In this document: positions 45,462-56,944 of the stretch, one piece after another
Position numbering within the stretch: the first letter of the stretch is position 1
How the letters are laid out: each line of letters opens with the position of its first letter
NCBI GenBank assembly: GCA_917880885.1
Contig: OU862906.1
Span: 61,112,665-61,176,664, forward strand
Direction: 5' to 3'
DNA: 64,000 bases
DNA from: Limnephilus marmoratus
Lineage: Eukaryota; Arthropoda; Insecta; Trichoptera; Limnephilidae
Notes under the pieces: model-generated
The model's database searches: none
What the model saw: only the letters and a program-made list of their open reading frames with translations
What the model was told of the DNA's origin: nothing
Translations under genes and position numbers: made by a program

Positions 45462-45767
45462 ATTCCCCGCGCCGAAACCCAAATTATATGAAATTCTCTC
45501 TATAGAAAAAAATCGCAAAGTATGCTACGAAAATTATTATAAACACGTTTATTTCAGTTGTTTTACAAGTTATGTGTATGAAAAATCCACAGTGTTTCAT
45601 TAAATGCTGTTTTAGACAACACCCGCGAGATATTTGCTCTATTTTGAAGGAGTCGTGTTTTATTAAAGATTTTCACAATTTTCGCTTAAATATTATCGTT
45701 TTTACTATTAGCACGCTCTCTCTCTAACATTCGTATTAACATATCTCTCCATCTTCTTCTTTTTGAG
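45462..45767. repeat. Direct repeat Rep-D, right copy
   Basis: Same orientation as 43872-44166. The pair may be two insertions of one element or an old duplication. Confidence 0.7.
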
Positions 45768-46357
45768 CGGGTATATATTATAGCTTATTGTATTTATTTA
45801 CAAAATGAACAGTGTTTTATCTGATCAATATTGTGTAATGATACGACTTTTTTACAATTTTCTTTAAATTGTCAGATGTTTGTGTTGAATTCCTTGACTC
45901 TTGGGAAAAACGTAACGAGACAACGGGTATCATGACAATCGTACAGAATGCTTAAGGGCAGATTTGGTGTTGGAGATTTAAGGAGTGGTTTGCTTGGAGA
46001 ATGGTACCTACTCTTCGTGTGTTGCTATTGAGAGTACGGAGAGCCTTTATTTTCTCTCGCTGATGTATCCGAGTTGATACACGACCCGCTAATTGGCTCA
46101 AAAAGCTGACGGTTATCACATCTTGGAAATCAAATTTTAACTAGAACACCTTGTTCTTGTAATGTATTAGGTGGGTACCTGCACGTAATTTATTCATCGC
46201 TGATATCTGACTTCAAAAATCGATGATTTTTCTAAATTAATTAAGGGGCCATATTGGTACCGATGTTATTTTTATTTATTATCATTAATGTGATAATGTT
46301 ATTTTATTTTTATATTGATTATATTATTCAATTGTGAATATCTCTTTTAAATTTACG
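45768..46357. other. Non-coding interval
   Basis: No gene or assigned repeat recognised. Confidence 0.4.
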
Positions 46358-46428
46358 GCCGGCGTGGTCTAGCGGTAAGGCTCTTGACTCGCAATCCGAA
46401 GGTCGCGGGATCGAATCCCGGCGTGGGC
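46358..46428 (+). tRNA. tRNA-like sequence, probably pseudogene or SINE head
   Basis: Perfect A box TGGTCTAGCGG (46365-46375) and one-off B box GGATCGAATCC, with spacing right for a tRNA of about 71 nt. The acceptor stem has one mismatch and one wobble. In the loop position the triplet is CGC, but the anticodon stem pairs poorly, so function is doubtful. Directly followed by Rep-G sequence, which makes a SINE or tRNA-targeted insertion plausible. Confidence 0.5.
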
Positions 46429-46449
46429 AAATACATTTTATTTGATTAA

Positions 46450-46980
46450 TTTGTGTTTTCTATCTCGATCGAGACGGATATCGGGCGAGATCTCTTGTCA
46501 GATTTGTGTGATTTTCTAAGGCTGTTAAATGAATAAATAATCATGCTTACCTACTTGCATGAATTCGTGTTTAAAACGACCTAAACTAAAATACGTGACA
46601 GCTCACAGCTGAAAGTCTGACATCGGTCAAAAGAAAAGGTAAATAACAGCCATATAAAATCACACAAATCTGACGGCAGATCTCGGCCGAGAACTACCTC
46701 GTTCCCACAAAAGATATAGAATAGCTCGTCTGGTGAAAGATCACCATTCAGAATTGAAACGTTGCTTGAAATGGCTTTAGCCGTGTTTGGTGACCAGATC
46801 TGAATAGCAAGGTACTTCACTACCTTCCTCTTCCCCAACTCGTCGCCTTCCCCACTACCTTGAGCCTCAGAACATACCCCAATTGGGGATGCAATAGACT
46901 GGCTCCAGAAGGGAGCAGCTTGGGCTGCTGTGAGGTATTCATATAAAAAATATAGTTGTTTTCGGAAATTCATTCAAAAA
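46450..46980 (-). repeat. Rep-G joined to Rep-F, copy 2
   Basis: 46458-46700 carries tctcgatcgagacggatatc, gggcgagatctcttgtcag and cagatctcggccgag (Rep-G). From 46733 on, ggtgaaagatcaccattcag, ggctttagccgtgtttggtg and accagatctgaatagc are the minus strand of Rep-F. The same pairing occurs at 29100-29740. Confidence 0.65.
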
Positions 46981-47719
46981 TATAAGACTTGTTAAAATAG
47001 CCCCGGAGAGCAAAAGATCAACAGTGTACAATAATAATTATGTGTTTTTGTCAAAAAATTATTTAGCCTAAATGAAATCATTAAAATTTTATTTATATTT
47101 TTTTATGTCTGCGGAATCAATTACAATTATTTTTTTTGCTTTGTACGTAATAAGAGGCTATTCAATTTTATTAGCATGAAACCTGTTTTGTTCTGCTTAA
47201 ATTTCAAATATTCATAAAATTGCTAGACCTAAGTCACCGATGCCCAAAGTGTTGGTAAAAAAATATGTACAAGTGTGGTGTAGGTATAGGCAAAAGGTAT
47301 AGAAGTCAAAAGTCAAATGTGATAGAAGCCCTGCGATCTGCGATGTTAATTGATCACGACAAACTTCTGAAGATTATAACATTATGCATACTATGTTGTT
47401 ACAGGTAGGTACCTATGCCTGTATTACCAATAATACCAATGGATCTTGGTCACCTCCGTAGGTAGTATATCGATTATTCTCCTGTCCTGTGGTTACGTTG
47501 ACAGCTATCCAAGTGAAATACAATGCGAACTTGCGATACACGGCCGCCGGTTAAATATCGGATACACGCTAAATCAATAGAACAAAGAAGAGAAAGTTCT
47601 ATGTAGAACCTTACAACATAAAAGGAGAATAATGTATTATTATTGCAAATTTATAATTCGTGGTATAATGGCGACACGTTCAAATTATGCTGTCATAAAA
47701 ATAATTGGCAAAATAAGCG
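46981..47719. other. Non-coding interval
   Basis: No gene or assigned repeat recognised. Confidence 0.4.
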
Positions 47720-48060
47720 CTTAAGTTCGTTCAACAATGATTTTTTTTTTTTTTTTTTATTTATTTATTTATCTATAATAAAATATATTTACAATGGTTT
47801 TATTTGTATGCCTGTCTCACTAGGGTATACCTGTGTCGAGACAGGCGTTTATTACGGCTTTGAATGATTTCTTGATAACATTACACATACATGAATAAAA
47901 CATTAGATTTTTAGGAAAATCATTTAGGTTGTATATCAAATCCGATTGACATTTTGCGACATCAGCATTCTTGTAACAGTTCTCAAAAGCATTTATTTTG
48001 GCAATTGCTTTTAATAGAAAATTACTTTTTGAGACGGTGGTTTGGCCAGTCTATTGTAGA
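47720..48060 (-). mobile_element. Probable 3' end of a non-LTR retrotransposon
   Basis: On the minus strand the segment ends in a polyA/taaata tail (T18 and ttta repeats on the plus strand, 47740-47775). Before the tail is a 9-bp stem gcctgtctc/gagacaggc (47811-47819, 47839-47847). Upstream a short frame reads YNLNDFPKNLMFYSCMCNVI, not clearly homologous to anything. Retroposon origin is inferred from the tail. Confidence 0.45.
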
Positions 48061-49239
48061 GCTGTTCCGGGCCGCAGTAAACAAAGTTCACATAGCCAAA
48101 ATGATAGCCATTGTCCGTTGAACGGACAGGGCACGAGAAGAATAAGAAGAAAATTACTTAATGATTATTACGTATTGATGTAAGTAGGTACGAGTATCTA
48201 TTTATTTATAATATGATGTTGTTTTGCGTGATAACAAAACACAAAGATTTTATCAACTATAAATCAGAAATCTGTTTGTTTGTCATCGAAAACGCGCTAT
48301 GTTCTTTTTTCGCCTGTGTCTAGGTCAACGCATCTATTTTCGACTCGAAACATCATTGCTTTTACAACTTTTGGGATATACTTTCTACTATTAAAAAAGA
48401 AGAACCCAAACCATCTGCCTCGAATGTAAAAATACAATATTTCGCTGAAAATGTATCAAAACTCTTTAAAAAATATTTTCATATAAAGATATTTAGTTAT
48501 TTGTCTGTTATTCCCATCTGCTCTCGTTGTTCTTCAAACAATTCCGCACCCTTTGACCTATCCAAACCAAATATTGCGTAGTTACTTTTTATGACCCAGC
48601 GCGAAACAAAAGCTTCCGTCCGACCCTCTACGCCCTTGGCTACCCCCCTCCCCCTCACCCATGCGTTTAAAATTTGCGTAAATAAACAATAGTAGTTAAA
48701 TACTTACTTCCATAATTAATAATTTCTTTGATAAACGTATTTTCACACAATTTTTTATTTGTTTGAAAAAACATTAATGTCATTTTGGGATCTTCGGATT
48801 TCTGATGATTCTAAATTAAACCAAATTTCTAAAGTAAGTACACCACATAGTACACAGCTAGTAATAATATTTTTTCCAGTGCCTCAACCAACTTCTGAAA
48901 ACCTTACAAATCTAAACCTTATAAACTAATCCCAGCCAGAGTTCGTACGCACATCATCAAGGGTCGTCATTTTCCTTCTCCTTCGCGCCTTATATCAAAA
49001 TGAGGTAGTAAAAGATTTGTTTATTCGATTTATTTATCTATTAATTTTTTATACGCCAAAAGGAATTAAAGTTTTTATTGGTTCTAAGAAAGAATCCCAA
49101 TGTTTTCAAACTATTGTTTTAATATGATTTATGTGATACCCAAACTCTAGTTTTTCAACAAATATAACTCCGACTCGGAGGTCTCTAATTTTGCTTCATA
49201 TCTCCAGTTTTACATTCTTTATCGCGCAATTGAATAGTA
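48061..49239. other. Non-coding interval
   Basis: The segment 48035-48165 (gccagtctattgtag ... gttgaacggacagggcacga) looks like a familiar insect repeat end, but I cannot name it. Otherwise unassigned. Confidence 0.35.
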
Positions 49240-49690
49240 TTGTAATTTATTTCGACAGAAAGTTATTGATTTACATTTGTTAAAATTTAGAAATAAGTTG
49301 TTAGTTGCACACCAATCGTACAGTTTATTTAATTTGGTTGAAGCTTTTGGCAATCACTAAAATGATCAATTTCTTTGTACTTTTATGTCGTCAGCAAAGG
49401 GCACAAAATTTACATTCTTGAAACAGGATCTTATGTCATTCAAATAAATAGTACCTAAGAAGAGTAAAGGACCTGAAAGGCTACCTTGCGGTAATCCACT
49501 GGAGCTGTCTTTTTCACCTTTATAAATAATTTTCTTTCACTCACATAGCTAGCAAACCAAATTAGCAATTTATCCTGTATCCTAAGGCCTTTAGTGTGTG
49601 AAGAAATAATTTAAGTGTTATTTTATATGATATCAATAACCTTCGTGAAATCTGCATGTAAGAAATAGAACGATGATGTCACTTAAGACC
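49240..49690 (-). pseudogene. Non-LTR reverse transcriptase, palm-domain fragment
   Basis: Reading the minus strand across frameshifts: SSFYFLHADFTKVID, then SSGLPQGSLSGPLLFLGTIY, LNDIRSCFKNVNFVPFADDI, KV, and KLNKLYDWCATNNLFLNFNK, CKSITF. G-x-PQGS-x-x-GPLLF (near 49480-49510), the catalytic FADD (49387-49398) and LY-W-N-L-LN-x-KCK are hallmarks of the palm and thumb of Jockey/CR1-group reverse transcriptases. D-F-x-KVID also fits the conserved DFxKAFD block. At least two frame changes; no long ORF remains, so it is easily missed. Inactive. Confidence 0.8.
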
Positions 49691-51400
49691 ACTTACTGGG
49701 ACTGGTTGATGGTATTTTAGTCACGGTACAAGAATATGTTTCCTTATAAACAACCTTTGAGTACGGTAAATAATGCGGTTGTTTATCAGTTGTAGAAATT
49801 TTAATCCGCCTTTATTAGTAGGACCCTTTGTGAGTATATCTTATTTAGTTAATGATGCGAAGGGGAATAGGACGGAGGAACTCATTTCCAAAAAAAGGTT
49901 AAGCCAATAAGAATTATTTTTAGAAGGTTATTTTAATCACGCGACTGATTTTTGTACTTGTATGTGAATATTCTAAATAAACCAGTGTGCTTTAGACTTT
50001 AGACCACACGACTGAAGTAAAACTCCACTAACTTAAATCTCCCTATCAACTTCCGTTCGCCTCGCTCGATCACACTGTTCATAACCCTCTCGTCACGCAT
50101 TCGCCAGCTTACTCCCCAAGTCAAGTGTCCGTAAAGAAGTTTTACTTCAAAAATGAGAGAAAAATACATACATAGAAGGAAAATCGCTTCCAAAACGGTG
50201 AAATTGCAAAAATTTGTATCTTTTAGCAAATATATTTGACACTATTTTTGTTTTGTTTGGAACTCAATTTTAAAAAATTAAAATAATTAATACAATAATG
50301 TAATATTAAATGTGATTACTTACCGCTTAAGAGTCCAAACTGCTCCCTGCTAACCGGAATCAGAGAGCCTGTGGCATCCCCAAAGGGAATACGTTGTGAA
50401 GCTAAAGGATATGGAGAGGAGAAGATGGATGGTATCTGCCGATTTAGACCTGGTTATCAAACACGGCTAAAGCCATTTTAAGGAATGTTTCAGTTCTGAA
50501 TGGTAGTCTTTCACCGGGGCGATAATGTGAGCATTTGCCACTAATAATAATAATAATGCGATGTTTTTTTATCAGAAACAGATTCCGAAGGAAAAGCCCA
50601 AGTTGTTGTAATACCTACTGCAAAACAATCAGGAATGCTTGTTTTAGTGAAGTAAGTATTGTGCAAGTACAGATATTATGTAAGTACAGCCAAGACTGCT
50701 TGAAAGGGTGAACATTGTTTCCTTGGAACCAGTTTTTCATTTGTTCGGGTTCATGGAGGGAAATGATGATATTTACAAGCTGAAGAAAACAAAAGGGACC
50801 TACGTATCTAAATGCTAGTTTGAATATAAGTTTCTATTCTTGTTTTATGCTCCGTTTGCCCGCTGCACCGAGTATCTAGTGCAGGCGGCCGCCATTCCGT
50901 GAATGTCACCTTCTTTATTCTTTGCTCTTTACGCAGTACCTACCTGTAGACTCTCTTTTGGCGTCTTATGAGATGTAGAAATACGTCGCCTAGTTTTACG
51001 TAAAATGGTTGACACATTACGTTATGCTATCATTTATACGAGTATGTGGTCACGGGGTGCCCATGAAAGTCATAATTGACCAAATTTTCAGGAAAACAAT
51101 TTTTTGTTGTGGTTGTGGTACGATAAAAGAAGCAGTAAAGTAATGTGTATTTTTGGCAGTAGTAGTTAAAAAGTTTATTATAGTATGCATTTATATATTT
51201 TTTCCACGCAGAACAATGACCTTGGAGGTTTTTCTAAGAAAAAGATATTTTGGAAAAAGTGGGGCACAGTGAGGCAAATATTTAAATGTATTAGGTATCT
51301 AATGATTAAACGGACCAGGAAAACATTTTATAAAAAACGCAATCCTAATTTCTAAGCCGGGATAGTCCACTAACTGAGTAACAGATCTATTATTCTATCT
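49691..51400. other. Non-coding interval with Rep-F copy
   Basis: Rep-F, plus strand, at about 50330-50550 (agagtccaaactg-ctcc, accggaatcagagagcc, atcaaacacggctaaagcca, tttcagttctgaatgg, tctttcaccggggcgata). No other assignment. Confidence 0.55.
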
Positions 51401-51725
51401 GAGGCGGGAATGGTTACCGCCGCCCCGGGAACCTTTATTGGATAACCAACATCTCTGCCATAGGTCACCCCAAATTGTTCGCTACGTTTGGTGATTTAGC
51501 AGGGGTGTCCGGGTTCATGGGGTGAGGTTTGTCCAGGTCTTGGATGACTAGGATACACTGAACCCCCGATTCCCACCCACCCCTTAAACCCCTTTCCTTC
51601 CCTCTCCTCTCCTTCCTTTCCCTAAAAAAAACCCACCACACAGCATCCCCAAAGATGACATAGGCCCTGAGGGAAATTATTTTCCTCAGGGCCTCCTGTG
51701 TGGAGCTCATGTAAAAAAAAAAAAT
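51401..51725 (+). repeat. Rep-A copy, short form with polyA
   Basis: gaggcgggaatggttaccgc to an A12-A13 tail. The 3' hairpin (gccctgagggaaattatttt, cctcagggc) is perfect here, so this is a relatively young copy. Confidence 0.85.
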
Positions 51726-52224
51726 TCATTGAGCTGTTTCCAGAACCGCAGTTTCTTCCGAATCGCATGTTGTTTGAATAATTATTTAAACACTCAGGCC
51801 TCGGGCTTAATTTGTCGGAAGGTCAATATATATTCTAAAATCTGTAAATATAAAAATCTCCTCCGAAACGGCTCGACCGATTTTTTATGAATTTTTTAAT
51901 GTATATTTGTTGGGTATGAGAATAGGTCGTAAAGTATGGTTCATACCGCTAGGATATTAGTGTGAGGGCGTTTCTATCCAGATTTTTTTAATTTTTTTAT
52001 TTTTATTTGGCATCAAAAAATACCTATGAACCCAAATTTTTACCCTCCTACCCCCAAACTCCCAATTTTAAATCGCGATTTTAGTATTTGAATGAACAAA
52101 TTTTAACGCGTCGTTCGTATTTCAAACGGAACGAAACTGTAAACTCTGTTACTTCTTTCAGGTGATTTCAGACAAACACTTCCCGTCATTTCACGTTCAA
52201 CGTACCTACGTTGATGAGATCAGC

Positions 52225-52293
52225 GTCTTATTTGTGTTGGCTAAAGACGGATTGCCAAAAAATATCGTACACTCAATTGCTCTTCGAAATTAA
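52225..52293 (+). pseudogene. Helitron Rep/helicase C-terminal remnant
   Basis: VLFVLAKDGLPKNIVHSIAL, RN, stop at 52291-52293. Same tail as 2781-2858, with one visible change (T to P). Only this C-terminal piece is kept, as in other non-autonomous Helitrons built from element ends. Confidence 0.65.
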
Positions 52294-52449
52294 TATTGCT
52301 TTTCTACATTTCATTTTCCTACTTTAGGATAAAAAATATATAACTTTTTTTCACTTTTATTAAACTTTTAAGAGATCAAACAATGGATATGTCTGTTACT
52401 TGAATGAAATTTATTTATTTAAAAATTATTAAAAACTTTATTTTAAACT

Positions 52450-53458
52450 TTTTTTATTTTTTTATTTATTTATTTATTTTAGCATATAAAATATAATATA
52501 CATTTAGATAATGTAGTAATTTGCGTACATGTTCATTTTAAAATACGTTAATACCACTCTTCCATGGAAGCATTAGCTTGTGTCTGGAAGAGTAGTGTAC
52601 ATTTTTAATGCTATATTTAAGTTCTTAAATTACAATGTGAATGTAAAAAACAATAAGTTGTAAGTTTTGTGATATGTAATTAGTTGCTAAAAACAATACA
52701 AAATTTAACTTATTTGAAGAACAGAGTATCACTTGGAAACTGGGTTATAAGTAGTTGTTCTTGAGATTAGATTAGTCGGAAACTTTTTTTTTTATATTAT
52801 CTTTAAAATATTTTTCAACAGTGTTTATTAATTGGATTTTATCATTAATTTTTCTAATTTCATCCGGTAATCGGTTGAAAATAAGTCTTCCTTGATAAGT
52901 ATAATAATTTTGTGCAAAGGAAGTGTTTAATTTTGGGCATGAGAAAATATATTTATGTCTAGTACGGTTTTCAGTTATAAATTGATATTTTTCTTTTTCT
53001 TTTATAGTTTGAACAATGCATTTCTATTGTATAGATCTTTGAAAGATCGTACTTGGAATTCCTTAAATAATTGATCCGTTGGGTAGTCAGAAAGTTTTTT
53101 CAATATGATTTTAATTATTAGCCTCTGCACAACTTCAATTGGGGAAAGATTAGTTTTGTATGCGGATCCCCAGCTAATGATAGCATATTGTAAAGTTGAT
53201 TGAACCAAAGCGTAATATATTAGATATAAGTTTTTTACAGATAAAAAATTTCTGATTCTTAAAAATATATAAATCAATTTTCTAATTTTTTTTACAACTT
53301 GACAAATTTGTTCCTTCCATTTGAAATTTTTATCGATAATGACTCCTAAATATTTGATTGTGTTTGTTGTTTTTAATATTGTGCAGTTTTGGATACAATA
53401 ATTTTTACTATGTGTTTTGGAATTATCATGGATGATGATGTCAATGTTTTTAGGGGTA
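52450..53458 (-). mobile_element. Jockey-like non-LTR element, 5'-truncated, inside Helitron 4
   Basis: Minus orientation: 5' truncation point near 53458, 3' tail taaataaataaa near 52450-52480. It separates Helitron sequence that is contiguous in copy 1 (cgccgataaaaa on one side). Within-element 3' UTR is about 300 bp. Limits approximate because both sides are A-rich. Confidence 0.75.
52772..53458 (-). pseudogene. Jockey-like RT C-terminal region
   Basis: NIDIIIHDNSKTHSKNYCIQ, KYLGVIIDKNFKWKEQICQV, YYALVQSTLQYAIISWGSAY, VVQRLIIKIILKKLSDYPTD, LFKEFQVRSFKDLYNRNALF, then after one frameshift near 53005 KYQFITENRTRHKYIFSCPK, QGRLIFNRLPDEIRKINDKI and a stop at 52772-52774. KYLGV-x-ID-x-x-x-KW, YYALVQS-x-LQY-x-I-x-WG and NRLPDEI are the usual post-palm blocks of this group. 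The initial MTADK residues belong to the Helitron side. The palm is missing. Close relative at 55777-56463. Confidence 0.88.
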
Positions 53459-53619
53459 TCATTTTTATCGGCGGTCATCGTCTACAGCGCCCCATTCCTC
53501 TTTCTGTCATAGATCCCATCCCCACAAACTTACAATACATTCGTTATTTTTTATTTAACAACCAAAATATTCACTAGAAATAATTTATATGGCAGAACAA
53601 CGTTTTCCGGGTCACCTAG

Positions 53620-54985
53620 TATACAATAAAATCCAATTAAATGGAATATTTCTGAATGCATCCGAAAACTAAAAACTGTTTTTGAAGGGTGATGAAAAAC
53701 GCTTTCAAATTTTATAACTCGGAATAGACTTGTGAAATACCAAAATTTTGAACGCAAATATAAAAAAAGTTTTAAAAATGGATCACCTTACGCTTTTAAC
53801 AACACACATTATAATAACTAAACACACACACTAAACTAACTAACTAAAAAACTCACACACAGATATTTTACTAGGCAAACTTATTATAAACGTTTTTGTT
53901 AACTATTTTTCTGTCGTTTCCATTGATATATATAAATAGATGAGACAATAAGCGAATAAATTGGTTCAACGGATTTGAAGGTAGTACCTCCAATTCTCTA
54001 TTTCACGCATTTAGTGGACCAAAAACCATCGTGTCGTGTTGGCCATTTGAAATACATCTAGCAAGCGTATGTGTAAAAGGCGTTCGTGCAATGTATGGAA
54101 CGGACTATTCAGACTGTTGAACGTTCGAGTCCTTACTACGCTGTGCCCTCAGTCTAAGGACACCTGCATTCTTGTACATTTTTGCAGGTATATTTACATG
54201 GCGGCTCGCGCTTGGTATGGAGTCTATTGTAAGTCCCTTAAATGTTTCAATACCCGGCTTCAGAGCTCAGTTCAACTCGTTCTAGAACTCGCGACCGCGA
54301 ATGGCACGATGTCATACTCGTAATTGAAACTTTGAATGCAATATTTTCCATCGCATTTTTTTTCTTTTATAGTAATTAAGGTGAATATAAAGATTTTTCT
54401 AAAAAATATTTGTATTAAGCGTAACCAGTGATTTCTAAAGTTTACCAAAAATAGGCGCTGCAACAGTAAAAAATAACTAGGTTGATTAATATAATTGATG
54501 AACTTTGATGTCGTTGTATGCGGCCCTCTACTTGAAATGTCTGTAAACCCCTGCTTTGCAATCGCTTCGCCCTTCGGACCACATGTTTCAGTTCGGTAGA
54601 TAACGGAAAGTGTCGAACTATGCGTATGCCTCCGCATGCCTGATGCCCTCCCGTATGCCTCCGCAAGCCTGAGATGAACACGAATCTCGAAAATATTTGT
54701 AAGGCATGTCGCCTCTATTGTATATCTCTATGGTCGTTTCATGTAAAAATAATTAATAAATAATTCTTAAAGTATTTTTTTTTTAAATTGTGGTCGGAAA
54801 CTTTGGTTTCGTAAAGGTGTACATTTTAATTATTTTGCGGTTAACTTTTAGATTTGAATATAAAGCGTGGTGTTTTCTCTTTCTAACACCGTTTAGATCA
54901 TATTTCTAAACATGATAGATAATAAGGGAGACCTATATGAGTTGTTTCGAAAACCGAACAAATTAGTCTGAGGGGTTAATGCACC
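53620..54985 (+). repeat. Rep-C copy 2, apparently expanded
   Basis: 53620-53800 and 54820-54985 match 34580-34740 and 34877-35050. The middle is about 1.0 kb against 0.14 kb in copy 1, so something of 0.8-0.9 kb has probably inserted; its ends were not found. Helitron 4 abuts the left side exactly. Confidence 0.55.
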
Positions 54986-55439
54986 ATTTCAATCTATGTC
55001 GGTTGGATAAAACCACTTCAATGCAGACAAATAAATCATCAATTAGATAAAAATTTACCTTATCTACATCATTAACGTAGTAATATTGATATCAATCCTT
55101 TTAGGAAAGGAGATAAATAACTCGTTCATTGACTGTTCAGAGCAGCATTACAATTTAACAGGGTTTATTAAATGTCGTGATAAGGTCACCCCCAACAACC
55201 TACAGGCTCTTCAAAGATCTGGTACTTCAAATCTGCGTCAATGGGCCGTATTCATAAAACTGAAGGATATCCTTGTAATTACAAGGTTTTGAGTTGAAGA
55301 AAAGGGTAGGAGTATAAGCATTTCCTTTTTTTCGTATTCATAATGATTACCTTATACTTGTAAGAGTATCCTCCGAGAACAAGTAAAAGGTTGTTGCCTT
55401 GTGACTGTGCCGCGGCAGGTTCTAACCAGTTTTCGATGG

Positions 55440-56468
55440 TTTGTTTGTTTTTTTAAAATATTTTTATTTAATGAAAAGAACATGATTTTATGAATTTCTA
55501 CGCCAATGAAGAGTACTAGCTCTTGAGCTTGGCGTAGGAGTTATTTTACAACTAGTTCATTTATATAACATACATTTTACTTACAGTATACAATAAATAT
55601 TAACTATATATAAATATAACATACATTTTACTTACAGTATACAATAAATATTAACTATATATAAATATAATATATAAACTACTATTTTTCACTTCTGTAA
55701 CATACATTTTACTTAGTGTATTCAATAAATATTAACTATGTTGTGATGTTAATTTTTGATATGCTATGAATTGAAGTTATAACATTTTGATTGGTGTTGT
55801 TATGGTTGTTGATTTTTTTTTAAAGATTAATTTGACCTTTTTCTTGAATGATACGAAATCTGTTATTTTTTTAATTTCTTCGGGAAGACTATTAAAATAT
55901 TTTATGCCTTTGTAAATATAATTGTTGTGCATTTGTTGTGTTGAAAATAGAGGAATTTGGAAGTTAAATTTATGCCTTAATGATGAGTTGAGTTTAAATT
56001 TTTTAGTTACATTTTCTTTGAATATTTGTAGTATTGAATCTTTTTTATAGAGGTCTTCAATTGTTGGTACTTCGAAAATTTTGAACAATGATGCTGAAGG
56101 GGGAATGTTGGTTGTTTTTTTAAAATTACTTTAATAATTAGTTTTTGTACCACTTTTACAGGACTTACAATTCTTTCATATGCACCTCCCCATCCAATGA
56201 TTCCATACTGAATTAGTGATTGGACTAGTGCGTAATAGACTTTTTTTAGGTTGTTTAATTTGAGAATATTTCTTAATCTAATGAATATATAGATACATTT
56301 CCTAATGCGTTTAACAAGTTCACATATGTGTCTGTTCCATTTCATATGTTGGTCTACAATTACACCCAGGTACTTTATTTCAGTTGCATGGTTTAATATG
56401 GTACATGAATTATTACAGACATCTTTGTTACATTTTTTGATGTGTATAATTATATTAATGTTGGGATA
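55440..56468 (-). mobile_element. Jockey-like non-LTR element, 5'-truncated, nested
   Basis: Minus orientation. 3' tail is the T-rich run near 55440-55460. The 3' UTR contains a tandem repeat: acatacattttacttacagt at 55568 and 55619 (51-bp period) and a diverged third at 55700. 5' end near 56468. Confidence 0.75.
55777..56463 (-). pseudogene. Jockey-like RT C-terminal region, second copy
   Basis: Upstream part: KYLGVIVDQHMKWNRHICEL, KCIYIFIRLRNILKLNNLKK, VYYALVQSLIQYGIIGWGGA, VVQKLIIKVILKKQPTFPLQ; a frameshift near 56090; then MFKIFEVPTIEDLYKKDSIL, RHKFNFQIPLFSTQQMHNNY, YKGIKYFNSLPEEIKKITDF and a stop just past the start of 55777. Aligns block for block with 52772-53458, with clear divergence, so these are two subfamilies of one clade. 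No palm domain; inactive. Confidence 0.88.
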
Positions 56469-56944
56469 AGATTGTTTATTTCCGGTATTTCTTTCTTATC
56501 GGTGTTATGAGTCTTTGAGTAGAGTACTTCGATCAGAGAAGATGTATTCATCAAGCAGCGATAGTGAAAGTACTGAAAAGGATAATGCTACAACCGAACT
56601 GCAGTTCTTAGTAGATAAAATTGCCAATGCCCCCTTGATTTTGGAAAAAATCTTTGTAATCACGGACACGTGTTGATGAACGCTGCTTGCAGTGTTTAAT
56701 CTCTCTCAGTTCCACAACATCAGTCATCGACTGAGTCTGCTACTGATCACACTCGAAATTATTGAAGGATATCCTTTTTTATTTAGAGTAAAAGGTCACG
56801 TTTATGAATAACCAAATACTTTTTGTGAAGTATATGCTCATACTCTGTAAGTATAAGGTTTTACTCGGAATGTTATGAATGCTAGCTGAAGGATTTCCTT
56901 TATATTCTGCAAGTAAAGCAAAACCTTTTATATGAATACGGCCC

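Larger units (their letters stand above)
51841..53619 (+). mobile_element. Helitron 4, interrupted by a Jockey-like element
   Basis: Begins TCTGTAAATATAAAAATC after A51840 and ends cgggtcacCTAG (53616-53619) before T53620. Its sequence matches Helitron 1 in order, including tttcgttccgtttgaaatac-type, cgaagagcaattgagtgtac (complement) and the ggcagaacaacg end. Insertion of a non-LTR element at about 52450-53458 accounts for most of the extra length. Confidence 0.82.
55243..56944. mobile_element. DNA element with GGGCCGTATTCATAAAA ends
   Basis: Left GGGCCGTATTCATAAAAC and right TATATGAATACGGCCC are inverted repeats. Inner copies of aaggatatcc and gtaagtataag-type words occur on both sides. A frame near 56530-56650 (YSSSSDSESTEKDNATTELQ) could be a scrap of an original ORF. 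A Jockey-like element accounts for about 1 kb. Target duplication unclear, superfamily not assigned. Confidence 0.7.

Noticed and set aside
45425..45475. cctgaagata ... cgccgaaaccc, hammerhead-like spacing
   Set aside because: No complementary stem between CUGAAGA and GAAA.
43872..45767. Direct-repeat pair taken as an LTR retrotransposon
   Set aside because: No gag/pol sequence, tRNA primer site or polypurine tract recognised, and the copies are too diverged to assume pairing.
47998..48183. Short frame ending in GQGTRRIRRKLLNDYYVLM
   Set aside because: Reads through a repeat-like segment (gttgaacggacagggcacga); no independent evidence for translation.
54069..54720. Frames of 80-120 codons on both strands
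   Set aside because: No domain, no codon pattern and mutual overlap; the region lies in or beside Rep-C.
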